Shown here one piece after another: positions 37,054-47,338 of a stretch of 64,000 nucleotides of DNA; within the stretch, counting starts at the first letter, position 1; each line of letters begins with the position of its first letter. The notes beneath the pieces are model-generated. The model was given only the letters and a program-made list of their open reading frames with translations. It ran no database searches and was not told the origin of the DNA. The translations under genes and the position numbers were made by a program. The DNA comes from Monosporascus cannonballus (Eukaryota; Ascomycota; Sordariomycetes; Xylariales): assembly GCA_004154925.1 (NCBI GenBank), contig QJNS01000070.1:1-64000 (forward strand). Reading direction: 5' to 3'.

Positions 37054-37647
37054 CGCCTAAACCAACGTAAAATACGCGATAATCGTGCAAATTTTATCGA
37101 AAAATTTGGCTCCAAGGTTATCACTTACTCAAATTATGTCCATTTTGGGGAGCTCGACTGTTTTTACGTAATGGACATTCCAAGTTGTAATTATTATACC
37201 CGTCGTTAACGCTCGGCTTACGACGTACTAAATATAAACTCTTTGGTAAAAATTAGGGAAAAACGTAAGCGTTTACAAAAAGAACAACGCGAAATAAAGA
37301 ATAAGTTAATAAAACTTTTTGGTCGGTTAAAACGTTTACGCCTTTAGCAGGACATTTTGCAAAAAAAGGCCTTTATTATTTTAAAGGAAGGTTACGAAAT
37401 AGATTAACTGGAAAAATAGGAAAAATTGGAGGAAAAACAATAACGCATAAAAACGGAACAAATACGGCTTATTTCCGAAATAAACGCCATCGCAAAGGTA
37501 TTTATTTCCTTCGATTGGAACGCCGTAAGGTTAAATTTAAATGGGGGACCGTTATCGCCTGCGACCTTAGCCGTATTGGAAACGGTCGGTCAGGATTCTG
37601 GCGGTAAAACGTCTCAACCAGGTCCATCGCATTTATTAAATGGCTAA
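37054..37647 (+). pseudogene. Opposite-strand accessory frame of element B: cysteine segment plus coiled coil
   Basis: Read on the plus strand, against the element's pol, one frame of 198 codons is interrupted by only five stops (37207, 37345, 37405, 37417, 37441). Gln (CAA/CAG) fits the context of the last four and Arg/Gly the first, so C-to-T change explains them. The N-terminal part (FIEKFGSKVITYSNYVHFGE, LDCFYVMDIPSCNYYTRR) looks like a Cys-rich, possibly zinc-binding module with some Cys turned to Tyr. Then comes a basic/acidic heptad-like coiled coil (KIREKRKRLQKEQREIKNKL, KLFGRLKRL, EEKQ, KTEQIRLISEINAI) and a polar tail (LETVGQDSGGKTSQPGPSH). It lies between the left LTR and the chromodomain end of pol. 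I recall similar Cys/coiled-coil hypothetical proteins in other fungi, but their role is unknown. Confidence 0.6.
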
Positions 37648-37800
37648 ATAATTCCCATATGTTTTCTTCAGGTAAGTAATCCTTCTATTTAATTAAATAC
37701 TAAACTTTGTTTTTAATTATTCTAAAATCTAATATTCGTTCGACTTCGTATTTATCAAAGTCTTTTTCGAATTCCAAATCTTTTTCTAACGGGGCGTCCT
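37560..37800 (-). other. Chromodomain at the integrase C-terminus of element B
   Basis: The minus strand reads KYEVERILDFRI, then YLIK-stop-KDYLPEENIWE, then MDLVETFYRQNPDRPFP. The YEVE.IL start and the WKGY..EENTWEP core define a chromodomain; the stop replaces Trp (TGG to TAG). Its 3' end overlaps the antisense frame ending at 37647. Confidence 0.7.
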
Positions 37801-39559
37801 TAGGTATTAATTTAAGCAAAAAAATATGGAAAACAAGGTATATTCTCATATTTTTAGGTAACGACAGTCGGTAGTTAATTTTGGAAATAATTTCTTTAAC
37901 CTTAAATGAACCGAATTTTTTAAAATCGAACTTGTCACTAAGTTTTTTTGTTTTAATTTGTAAAATATTCGAAATCGCATTTTATTTTTGGCATAACAAA
38001 TAAACCTTATCTCCTTTTACTAAAATTAATCCCTTAATTCTTTTCCTATTATAATATTAGGCCATTTTTTGCTAAAAAAACTTTAGTTCACTATGGAAAC
38101 AAACCTAAATCGTTTTGATTTTTATTATTAATATTTCTGTTTTTAAGGCAATCGTAATAATCTTTGGTATTTTATTAAGCGGTTATTTGGGTCGTTTTAT
38201 TTCTGCATCGTATCCGTATATAGCTATATAAGGAAATACGCCCATATCCTCGTTAACAGATATATTATAAACAATTTATGCTAATAGTAAAAACTTTACC
38301 TAATTATCCTGTTAATAATTAACGTAACTTCGAAAATATTATTTTAAAATCTAATTAAGTCGTTCTATTTATTTATCCGTTTAAAGATAATACGTTATTA
38401 AAAACTTAAACTTAATACCGATTTATTTAAAAAAGCTAATGCCAAACTTTAAAATAAAAAACGTATCCTTATCAGAAATAATCCTTTTTAAGATCCCATA
38501 TTTGTTAAGGTAATATTTAATAAAGGCATAAACCAGTTATTCTGCCGTTATAATTCCTTTAAAAGGTAAGAAATACCCATATTTGGTAAATTTATTAACA
38601 ATTACCCACATTCCGTCGTACTTAATTCCAATAACTAGGTTTTTTAATAAAAGTAAGCTAATAATAAAATCCCAAATTATGATATTCCATACTTTATTAA
38701 AAATATCGGTAGGTTATAATAACCCGTAAGGCTTATGGCGTACTACCTTAACCTTATTGCAAATATTGCAATTTTTTATAACTATTTTAACCATACGGCA
38801 TAATTTAGGGAAATCGTATTTTTCTTATAGCCGTCGGGTAGTTTTGAAAATTCCTTAATATCCGTATAATAAGTTTTCGTAAAATTTTTTCACAAATTAT
38901 TTTTGTTAATCCTTAAAAACATATATTTTGCCATAATACAATAATTAATCCTTTAATTATCTTTTTAGCTGCTAAACTTTTTTTTATTTTTTCGTATTAT
39001 AAAAATTCTGGAACCGTATCAAAAGTTCTGGAATTAATTTCTTCAGGATTTCGCATAACTGTATAATACCATCTTGGTTATATTATAACATCTGTATATT
39101 TCTTTTGGGAACTTTGGAGTCGTAATCTCTTTTGCGATTAAAAATATCCGCCTAAATATTTTTTTTTCCTTTAATATGGTATATCCTAAAATTAAATCTT
39201 AATAGGAAAATTATCCATTTTTTATGCCGTTTATTTAACTCTTAAGCTTTTATAAATTAAATAAAGTTTTTATAATCAAAATAAATATTAAAAGGTTCCT
39301 TCGTTTCACTGAAAAAAAGTTCCTATTCCTTAAAAACGTTAATAATTGCCAATAACTTTTTATTATAAATCTAATATCTGAATTCTGCATTTCGGAATGC
39401 TTTTAAGTAATATGCCATTGGGTACCATTTGCCGTTATCCTTTAATTATTCTAGGACGGCACCTAATACGTAATTTGAAGCATCCGTTTTTAGGCGTTTC
39501 CTTTTGTCGGCGTTGGGTAATCTCATTATAAGCCTGCTGGTAATTACGTTTTTTAAAAT

Positions 39560-40300
39560 TTAGAACGTTTTTTTCGCTTTTTTTAGGAATTCAAATTCCT
39601 TTCTTACATATTCTTTGATAATAAGTTTCGTTAATAACCTAATTATATTTCCGTATCCCTTAATTAAGCCACGTACGTAACCCGTAAATCTTAAAATTTG
39701 TCGGATATCTATAACGGTCGCCTTATTAGGGATAAGCCAGTCCTTAATTATTTCCATCTTAGAACGTTAAATCTAAATTTGGCCGGGGATAAAAATATAT
39801 CCCAGAAAATCTAGTTTTTACGTATATCACATACTTTTAGCAAAATTAACTCGAATATTTGCTTCGTTTAAAGTCCTAAGTACCTAGGCCACGTGCTTCT
39901 TATATTCTTCTAAAGTTTCCAAGTAAATGAGAATATCGTCGAGATAAACAAACACGAATTTGTCTAAAAATTATCGGAAAATAATCATAACTAAACTTTG
40001 GAAACTAACGGGAACATTAATAAGTTCTATCGGCATTACTTTGTATTCGTAAAATCCGTATATTGTTCTAAATACCGTTTTCCATTTTTTTCCTTTGGCC
40101 ATTCGGATACGGTAATAACTATTACGAAAATCTAAAGCTATAAACCATTTGGCTTTACTGGCGTTTTCCTTTAAAGTAATTATAAATATCAAAGGGTATC
40201 TATTTTTAATTATAATATCATTTAGCTATTTATAATTAATCACTTTTCGATAAACAGGGTTTCCGTCTTTATCGATTTTTTACTTGCCATTCTTAATTTT
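39560..40300 (-). other. Reverse transcriptase region of element B
   Basis: Frames at 39971-40192 and 39560-39757 (minus) match Ty3/gypsy RT fingers/palm and the linker before RNase H: ALDFRNSYYRIRMAKG (an LDLR.GYYQIR pattern), YEYKVMPIELINVPVSFQSL (a VMPFGL.NAPATFQ pattern) and ILRFTGYVRGLIKGYG (an FLGF..YYRRFI..F pattern). Missense changes are of the G-to-A type on the coding strand. Confidence 0.75.
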
Positions 40301-43300
40301 GGGTACCATAAAAACAAGGTATCCGGCAAAGAAGTTAAAAGGTTAGATATATTTTTTTTTCAGATTTAATTATATATTTTTTTATAAGGCCTTCGATTTT
40401 TCTGGGTTCATATAGTAAATCTTATAAAACTTAGGATAATATCCTTCCTTAATAAGTATCCTATGGTCCCATTAATTATGTAGCGGTAATTCGTAATTTT
40501 CTTTATTTTTAAATAATCTCTTAAATCCTTGATACTCCAGCGGTACTGTAAAAATTTGATCAGGAATCCGTACTTCCTTAATAATATAGCAAATTTCTCG
40601 ATTATCCTTTTCTGGTATCTTATCCTACGAGAATATCCGCTTTTTCCAATTAATCCATAAATTACTAAAATAAAGCCAAGGTATTCCTAAAATGATATCA
40701 TATCCAGAGATATCGGCGATATCCAGCGAAATATGTTCTTAATATCCTTAAATTTGTACTGGAAATTCCTTAATTTCCCGAAGAACTCGTCCGTTCTCGT
40801 ATATGGACAGGCTTCCGTTTACCGTACGTAATTTGTAAAACTTTAACTTATATTTCCAAAGGATCTGATATCTTTCTGCTATTACGGGGAAAATAAAATT
40901 ACCTTTTACTTTTAAATTAATTATGACTTTAAACGTTTTATTTTTATACTAAAGAAAAATCTCGATTTAATTACGTATTTCTTTTATTATTTCGCATAAG
41001 GTTTTATAAATTAAGGCTTCTCGTTACCTTAATTTCGAAGGCTTTTAAAGTTTTTTAATTTCTAATATTTTCCGGCTTAAACGAACTTCCATTCGCAAAC
41101 CTTTTTAACAGCATATTTAATATATTAATCGTTTTTATACCGGAACCATGTTTTCTTACCATATTTACATTAAGGTTTTTCTTTTTATCTCGTCTGTTAT
41201 CCTTGCGCTCTCCGGGTTATAAAATTAAAAAGGTAAATTTCTGAAAAAGGTATTCCCATATTTAAGAATTCATGTTAAATATAGAATATCGGAAAGTAAC
41301 ATAAACATCCTTATAATATGGCCTTTTGACTTTATTCTAACTTGGGGTATAAGTAATAAAACCTAAGGTATTTTGGTTATCAGGGAGTTTTAACGCATCG
41401 GCACTTATTATCTGGTTCGGTAAAAATCTTATCATTCCATCCAGGCCAAAAGTTATTATTTTCTTTAGCTTTGAAATAAACAAAATAATCGTCCTGGTAA
41501 CAAGCAGTAAAATGTAATAAATTATAAGGATTTATTAATGGTATTTTCTGGTAAATGGTGCATTCTGGGAGCTCACAGAACTCCGGGGACAATTATCCAT
41601 AATTACTGGCGTCTGGTCGAAACTAACTATTCTCTATATATATCTTATACTTCTGGGAATCAAAGTGGCACTGGCATCCTAGCTCTATAACTATCCTGGA
41701 AGCTATCTATCCGGGATGGTATTTGCAAGCTTTAACCTTAAAATTCTGGCAAATTAAATAATTTTTATATTCTGGGATGTCATTTCGAATTTAAGTGGTT
41801 ATGGCAATAATAAATTCTGGCTGAAAAGAAATCGAACTAATTTCTTTCTTTTCCTTTTCTACCTCACTATCGGTTTCTTATTCAGCCGCTTTAGCCTTTT
41901 TCTGGGATTAAAAAATCCCTCCCTTTTTGGAGTTCCTTTTGGCGGGGGAATAATATTTATTCCTGAAATACCTTTTCTTGCCACAATTGAAATATTCCAC
42001 TTTGGACTTGTTTTTCTTGGGCTCCTTTAAAACGGAATTTACTTCTTTCTAAGGCTTGCCCTTATCCTTTTTATTTTGGCTCCTTAAGCCCTTATCGTCA
42101 CCTCGTTTGCCGGTCCTCTTTTTCTTAAGGTACCGATCAAAGGTGCGCCGGTTGGCAATAATAACCTTATCTGTATATTTTGCAAAAAATCCAGCCTTAA
42201 GTTCCATATATAATTCGTTTTTGATCTAAGGTTTTAAGCTATTATAATAAGGATAAAATAACGCGCTTTCCGGTAAGTTTAAAATAACGGCCAAATAATT
42301 AAACTTAATCGTATATTCGGCGGCTGATTTAATTTAGTAAAAAAGATAAAACTATTTAACCGCATTTTATTTTTTATCGGGATTTCCGAATAAGGCGTAT
42401 ATTCTTTTTTCGAAATTCTCGTAATTGCTAAAAATATAATTAATAAAGTCCGATAATTTCTTGGGATAATTTTTTAAATAATTCCTTATAATAAGTTCGA
42501 ATTATAGGAAAACTTTTCCAATAAATAGCTAAAAAATAGCTATTACCTTTTAATAATTTTCCTTTAAAGAACTTTTATAGAACTTAAAGTGGAATCTAGC
42601 TTAAACCAAAAATCCCTCCGGATTTTCGGATCCGTTATAAAATTTCGGGGGGGTTAACTTATAACTTTTAACATCTGGTATTCCATAATAACTAAGAGGC
42701 GGAACTATTCTTTCTCGTAATTGGTTTGCGCCGAATAAGGGTAAAATTAAAGCTTTTTCCTACGTTTATCTCGTATTTAACGAAAGTGGTCTGTAACCAG
42801 CCCTTTGGCTTCGTCTTCTGGCCGAGCCAAACTAAGGAAAAGCCGGTTTTTTTCCCTTAGTAAATCGAGCATTTTCCTTCTTTAAGTTTTTAACTTCCTA
42901 AATTAAAAAGTTGAGCCTTTCGTCCGTAATAAGCTTTCTTTCTTTGCCTTTTTGGACCTCGGTCCCATACTTTTCCTCCGTTTTTTCTTTAGCCTCCTTT
43001 TTTTCCTCCGACTTCTCTCCCTGGACTTCGATAATGTCCTTAGGAGCCGGGGTAAGTTACTGCTAAAGTTATAAAGATAATAGGCTTTCTTAAGATCGAA
43101 TGGTAAAAGATGCCATATTGTCAATTAGTTAGAAAATTTCTTTAATAAGGGGTAAATCGTTAAATCTTATTAATAACACTTTACTGGCCAATAACGGAAA
43201 TCGGATATATTATTTATCTTCTGAACGTCGTCCTATGCTATCGTTTATATTAAATTCAAAAAAACTTATATCTTAATTGGACGATAAATTATTCGTCGGC

Positions 43301-43323
43301 TATTAATTAAAGAATTATCAAAA

Positions 43324-43742
43324 TATAACGAACCTATTATATATCCACCTGGAAATATAAGCAATATCTGAAAAAAGTCTTGATTTGCAGGTAATAATAA
43401 GGCGAAAAATAATTTAATAATTTATTCGTTAAAAAGATTTAAAAACTTTTCCCTTAATTAGAAAACGGTGCAATTACCTCTGGATTAAAAGCTTAAATTA
43501 ATAACTAAGGAGCGAAATTAAGTAAGTGCTATTTACATAAAAAACCGATTCATTATATATCCCAACTCCTTAAAGTAAGTATATCGTGGATCTATGTGAT
43601 CTACGTGATCTGATTAATCCACCAGATCACTTAGATCACCTTATCTTGGCCAAGAACTCCCTTCCGGAGTTCTGCCGTGGCAGGCCCACGCTAGGCCTTA
43701 AAGGTTGGTCTCCTCGAGACAGGAACCCCTGTTTCTGTAACA
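43324..43742 (-). repeat. Right (5') LTR of element B
   Basis: 419 bp. Its outer (right) half is nearly unmutated (CCACCAGATCACTTAGATCA, GGCAGGCCCACGCTAGGCC), while its inner half is AT-rich, the mirror image of the left LTR. Confidence 0.85.
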
Positions 43743-44264
43743 AATAGCCTGCTTTTAACGTTTTTGCTTTTTCAGCTTTTCGAATAATTATAACTCCCGT
43801 TATATTATTTCTATTCCTTTTTAACGAAAAAGAGTTTTTTATTTCCGAAAACGGATTAAACGCATAATAACTTTATTTATTTTCTGTTAATAACGTTTTT
43901 ATAACTTTATAAAATATTTTTTTTACAAAAACCGCCTTTTGTTCTAAACGTTAATTTTTGGTATGAATATTTTCCAAAAAAAACAAAACGCCGGTTCCAT
44001 CGTAAGGATATTTACGTTTAATGTAAGCTTTACATTTTAAAACGTTTTTCATTATTTCGCATTTTTGCTCCCTAAAAAAATATAAAAAATACGACATAAT
44101 TTCAAAATTGAAATCGTCAAAAATAAAAAGCAGGTTTTGCCGACAAATAATAAAAAAACTTAACGACAACTTTTAGTAATACGACCCGATATTATAAAAA
44201 ATCGGTAACACTTACTAGGAAAAATAAAATCTTAAGAACAAAATTTGGGAAAACAAAAAATTCG

Positions 44265-44646
44265 TATTATAATCTAATAGGCTTAGACCTTAGAAAACAG
44301 TTAACGAGAATAATACGGACCACCTTTTAAGTTACGTAATAAATGCTTAACAAAAATCTGCTAAGTACGAATAATTATTATTAAGCAATTGCTTAGCAAA
44401 AGTTCTCTAAGTATAATTAAATAATAATAAGTAATATAATTAAGAATCAATATATATATATATGCTTATTATTTCCCTAATTTAAATAATTTCAGCTTGC
44501 AATATAATATTGTTACCTAAAGCACCCTTGGAATAACGATATATAATACGTTACTATATCTATTATTCAGATTCCCACGATATTTTTGCTAATATAAACC
44601 CGTACGACTAAGGTTTAATAGTTGGTTAAACCCCTTAGCCGTTACA
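44265..44646 (+). repeat. LTR of family A, probably the 3' LTR of A2
   Basis: 382 bp, start mutated from TGTTATAATC to TATTATAATC, end CCGTTACA. Its right (outer) ~130 bp is well preserved (AACCCGTACGACTAAGGTTT). The following bases ATATC do not duplicate any flank found on the left. Confidence 0.7.
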
Positions 44647-46875
44647 ATATCTCATTGTGCATTATCTTAATTATCGTTTTAAAGCTTTTTTTATAAATTA
44701 ACGTATTTCTTTTTTAATAACTTTCTTTTCGTAAAAATTTGTAATAAATGCTAATTAAAAATCGAAATCTATAATAGTTTTCTAGCAATGTTTTTTTATT
44801 ATGCGTTAAATTAATTTCTTTTCCATTTAATAGTTATACTATTAATAATAACAAAAAGGGTTTTTTTACGAGCATTATTTTTTTTCGGATTAGCTTTATA
44901 TTTCGACCAGTTATTAAATATCTTCTGGGACTATAAATCGAAATTATCGATACCATTATTTATCGTGTTTGTTATCTCCGGTACGGTTTAGAAAATCGAA
45001 TCCTTTATAATATATACGGATAATTCGTCCGTGGATATATTGTTTTTATTTTTTGTAATCGGAATATTCTTGTCGTCGACAATATATGGCATATATTCTG
45101 CTGTATTAATTAAGGGTTCCGGGACAGATTTTTTCTGTCCAATTCTAGTGTTTGCGTAATTATCCTTATTATGCTTCTTGTTATGTTCGCGATATTTATT
45201 AAGCTAGCTTTCTGATTTTTCGCATTTCTTATTAGACTTTTTGTTATAGAAGATCTGGTATATATTTAGGTTAAATTATGTTAATGAAGTTTTTTCCGTT
45301 TTTTTAATTTTCTTTGGATTGTTCCTTATATATTAGTTTTTAGTCGTTTTAACGGGGTTTCTTAGGTACTTTGCATTATGCTGCCTTATATCTTATTTTG
45401 TTGTAATTGTAATATTTGGTCTGGCTTCAGTTTTTTCTATAAATAACTTTTAATTCTATGGGCCATAGTTCTATGTCGTAAGAAATATTATTACGTCGAA
45501 AAACGCTTGTATTAGTTACATATCGAGGTTTGTTATTATTTTTTCTTTTAATATCTTTAATACGCTATATTTATTATCGATTATTAATTTTAACTGTTAT
45601 AACGATATAATCCGACAAATAATTAGGCCGATCGAATTTAAAAAACTTTTTATATTTCTTTTTAGGCCGACGAAAAATTTAGCTATTAATACGTTTTGTC
45701 CTTAATTTAGCTTAACGGTTAATTAAATTAAAGTATTACTATAATTGAATATTAATCTTTTTTGTCGTAATTACTAGATCTATATTTTGGTTTTTGTTTT
45801 TTCGTTTATTATTTCGAAAGTTTTCGTTAATACTTATTCTAATTATTTATAATTATTATAAATTTACATTATCTTTAGGTTTCGTTTTTTAATTAATAAA
45901 ATAATATATTCCTTTATAATAGGTTCGAACTAAATAACCGTATTTTCGATAAATCGTCCGGTTACAAATTTAATTCGTATAATAAATATAATAGATCGAA
46001 TAAACAAATACTCGAAATATATTCGACATTAAGTTAAGAATAATTATAATTTAATCGAAATTCCGTCGAAAAATTCTAGCTTAGGAGGCTTAAAAACCTT
46101 TTCCGGTTTCGTGGTAAAATTTAGCTAAATAATTTAACTTATTCGAGAAAACCTCTTAATCTCGAAAGTTTTCCTTTTTTCTTTAAGCTTCTCATAGGCA
46201 GCTTAAAGGGATATCGTAAAATTAATATTGTTTCTCTTAAGCTAAAAAATGCGTTTATTTATAGCATCCGGGCGTTAGAGAATTTCTTTATAAGAAAAGC
46301 GAGATTTTTCTTTTTTCGATTCCATTTTAATGTTCGAATTATTAAGGACCTGGTAGATAGGCTGTTCGGGTTACTTGCTAGTAAATATAACGTCGGCGAT
46401 ATTGTTCAAAATTTAACGATATTATTAAATAAAAGTTTATAACGTATAACGGCAAAGCAGTTTAACTAATTATTAAACCTTAATTTTACGCATTTATATT
46501 AATAGAAATATCGAAAATTTCTAAATAATAAATATAATAACCTATTATATCTTGTAATTCCAAGAATACCTTAGGTAACGATATTATATTGTACATTAAA
46601 GCTATCTAAATTATAGAAATAATAAACGTATATATCTTGATTTAGTTCACTGGATTATTACTAGTAAATTAATAATCCGGCTTACTGGCTCACCACCAGT
46701 AAGTTGGTGATCCATCACGTGACCTGCCCCACCGCGCACTTGTGGTTGGGTTCTGACAGACCGTTTCTGGAGACCGTGGCTTGCTGGGTCATGACATATC
46801 TAGCAAGCGCTACGCGCTTGCGTATATATCGCAGAACGGCGGCTTAAAAGAGCCGCTTTGCTAATGCCGTAACAG
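44647..46875 (-). mobile_element. Minus-strand family-A relative D (gag and 5' LTR, truncated)
   Basis: The sequence is the reverse complement of family-A gag and early pol. For example GTCGTCGACAATATATGGCA (about 45073) mirrors A2 at about 32247-32266, and the zinc-knuckle region lies at about 45370-45425 with Cys-to-Tyr and His-to-Tyr changes. The 5' LTR on this strand runs from about 46875 (TGTTACGGCATTAGC) to about 46448. The element is truncated at 44647, directly against the A-family LTR. The LTR's outer 190 bp (46690-46875) is unmutated and GC-balanced. Confidence 0.65.
46448..46875 (-). repeat. 5' LTR of element D, with short hairpins in its unmutated part
   Basis: About 428 bp on the minus strand. 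It includes inverted pairs CTTACTGG / CCAGTAAG (46681-46703), GCAAGCG / CGCTTGC (about 46803-46821) and GCGGCT / AGCCGC (about 46839-46856). The inner part is AT-rich and aligns in reverse with the R region of the solo LTR at 46979-47338. Confidence 0.55.
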
Positions 46876-46978
46876 TTTTACGATATTTTTATTAATATAA
46901 ATTTATACGATTTGAATTTAATGATTAATAACTTAATTTAGCCGTTATATATTATAAACTTTTATTTAGTAGTATTAT

Positions 46979-47338
46979 TGTTATGACCTGACAGGCTGCG
47001 GCCTCGGGAAACGGTCGCAACAAGAAAATGACTAAGCCATGTGGGTCGAGTCACGTGATGGCTCGACAGGATCTATTGTAGAGCCCATAGAGCTAGGTTC
47101 GACAAAGTTGGAAGAACCAAGTATAATACGCTCATTATTTCCATAGTTTAGATAGCTTCAGCTTGCAACACTTATCAATACCAATCGTTTGCAATACAAC
47201 ATCGTTACCCAAGGCACCCTTGGTATTACGAGACGTGACACGTTACTGTATCCATTGCTTAGAATCCCACGATACTCCTACCAACATAAACCCGTACGAC
47301 TAAGGTTTAATAGTTGGTTAAACCGCCTAGCCGTCACA
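46979..47338 (+). repeat. Solo LTR, little mutated, with 5-bp target duplication
   Basis: 360 bp starting TGTTATGACCTGACAGG and ending CGCCTAGCCGTCACA, flanked by ATTAT on both sides (46974-46978 and 47339-47343). The flanking sequences join to give the normal family-A leader, so the host is element A3. The LTR itself is GC-balanced with almost no RIP-type change. It must have arrived after the host was mutated, then lost its internal part by LTR-LTR recombination. Confidence 0.85.

Larger units (their letters stand above)
36498..43742 (-). mobile_element. Complete minus-strand Ty3/gypsy element B with target duplication
   Basis: 7245 bp, bounded by 419-bp direct LTRs (36498-36916 and 43324-43742) and a perfect 5-bp target duplication AATAG (36493-36497 and 43743-43747). 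On the minus strand from the right come charged N-terminal gag (42903-43124), a zinc knuckle with its first Cys changed to Tyr (about 41965-41995), a TACYQDDYFVYF segment (41380-41592), RT (39971-40192: KWFIALDFRNSYYRIRM, TVFRTIYGFYEYKVM), RT/RNase H linker (39560-39757: RFTGYVRGLIKGYGNI), and a chromodomain (37560-37800: YEVERILDF). Stops are numerous. It is inserted into the 3' non-coding part of A2 and is therefore younger than A2. A plus-strand frame at its left end is listed separately. Confidence 0.85.
30547..44646 (+). mobile_element. Gypsy chromovirus-type element A2, split by element B
   Basis: 5' LTR 30547-30926 and 3' LTR 44265-44646. Excluding the 7.2-kb B insertion, the element is about 6.85 kb. 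It retains, in order, a gag CCHC knuckle (about 31928-31970: C-Y-I-C-N-K-T-G-H-K-A-A-stop-C), RT (about 33815-34180), RNase H (about 34655-34920: DKTFMAIIMAF, FDFVIIYKK, KTDILNK) and an integrase-terminal chromodomain (about 36255-36330: YLIKWKKHPDFEN). Hence it is a chromovirus, a Ty3/gypsy group that often targets heterochromatin. All frames carry stops consistent with RIP. The 5-bp flanks (CTAAG left, ATATC right) do not match, so pairing of these LTRs, or a later rearrangement, is unresolved. Confidence 0.65.
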
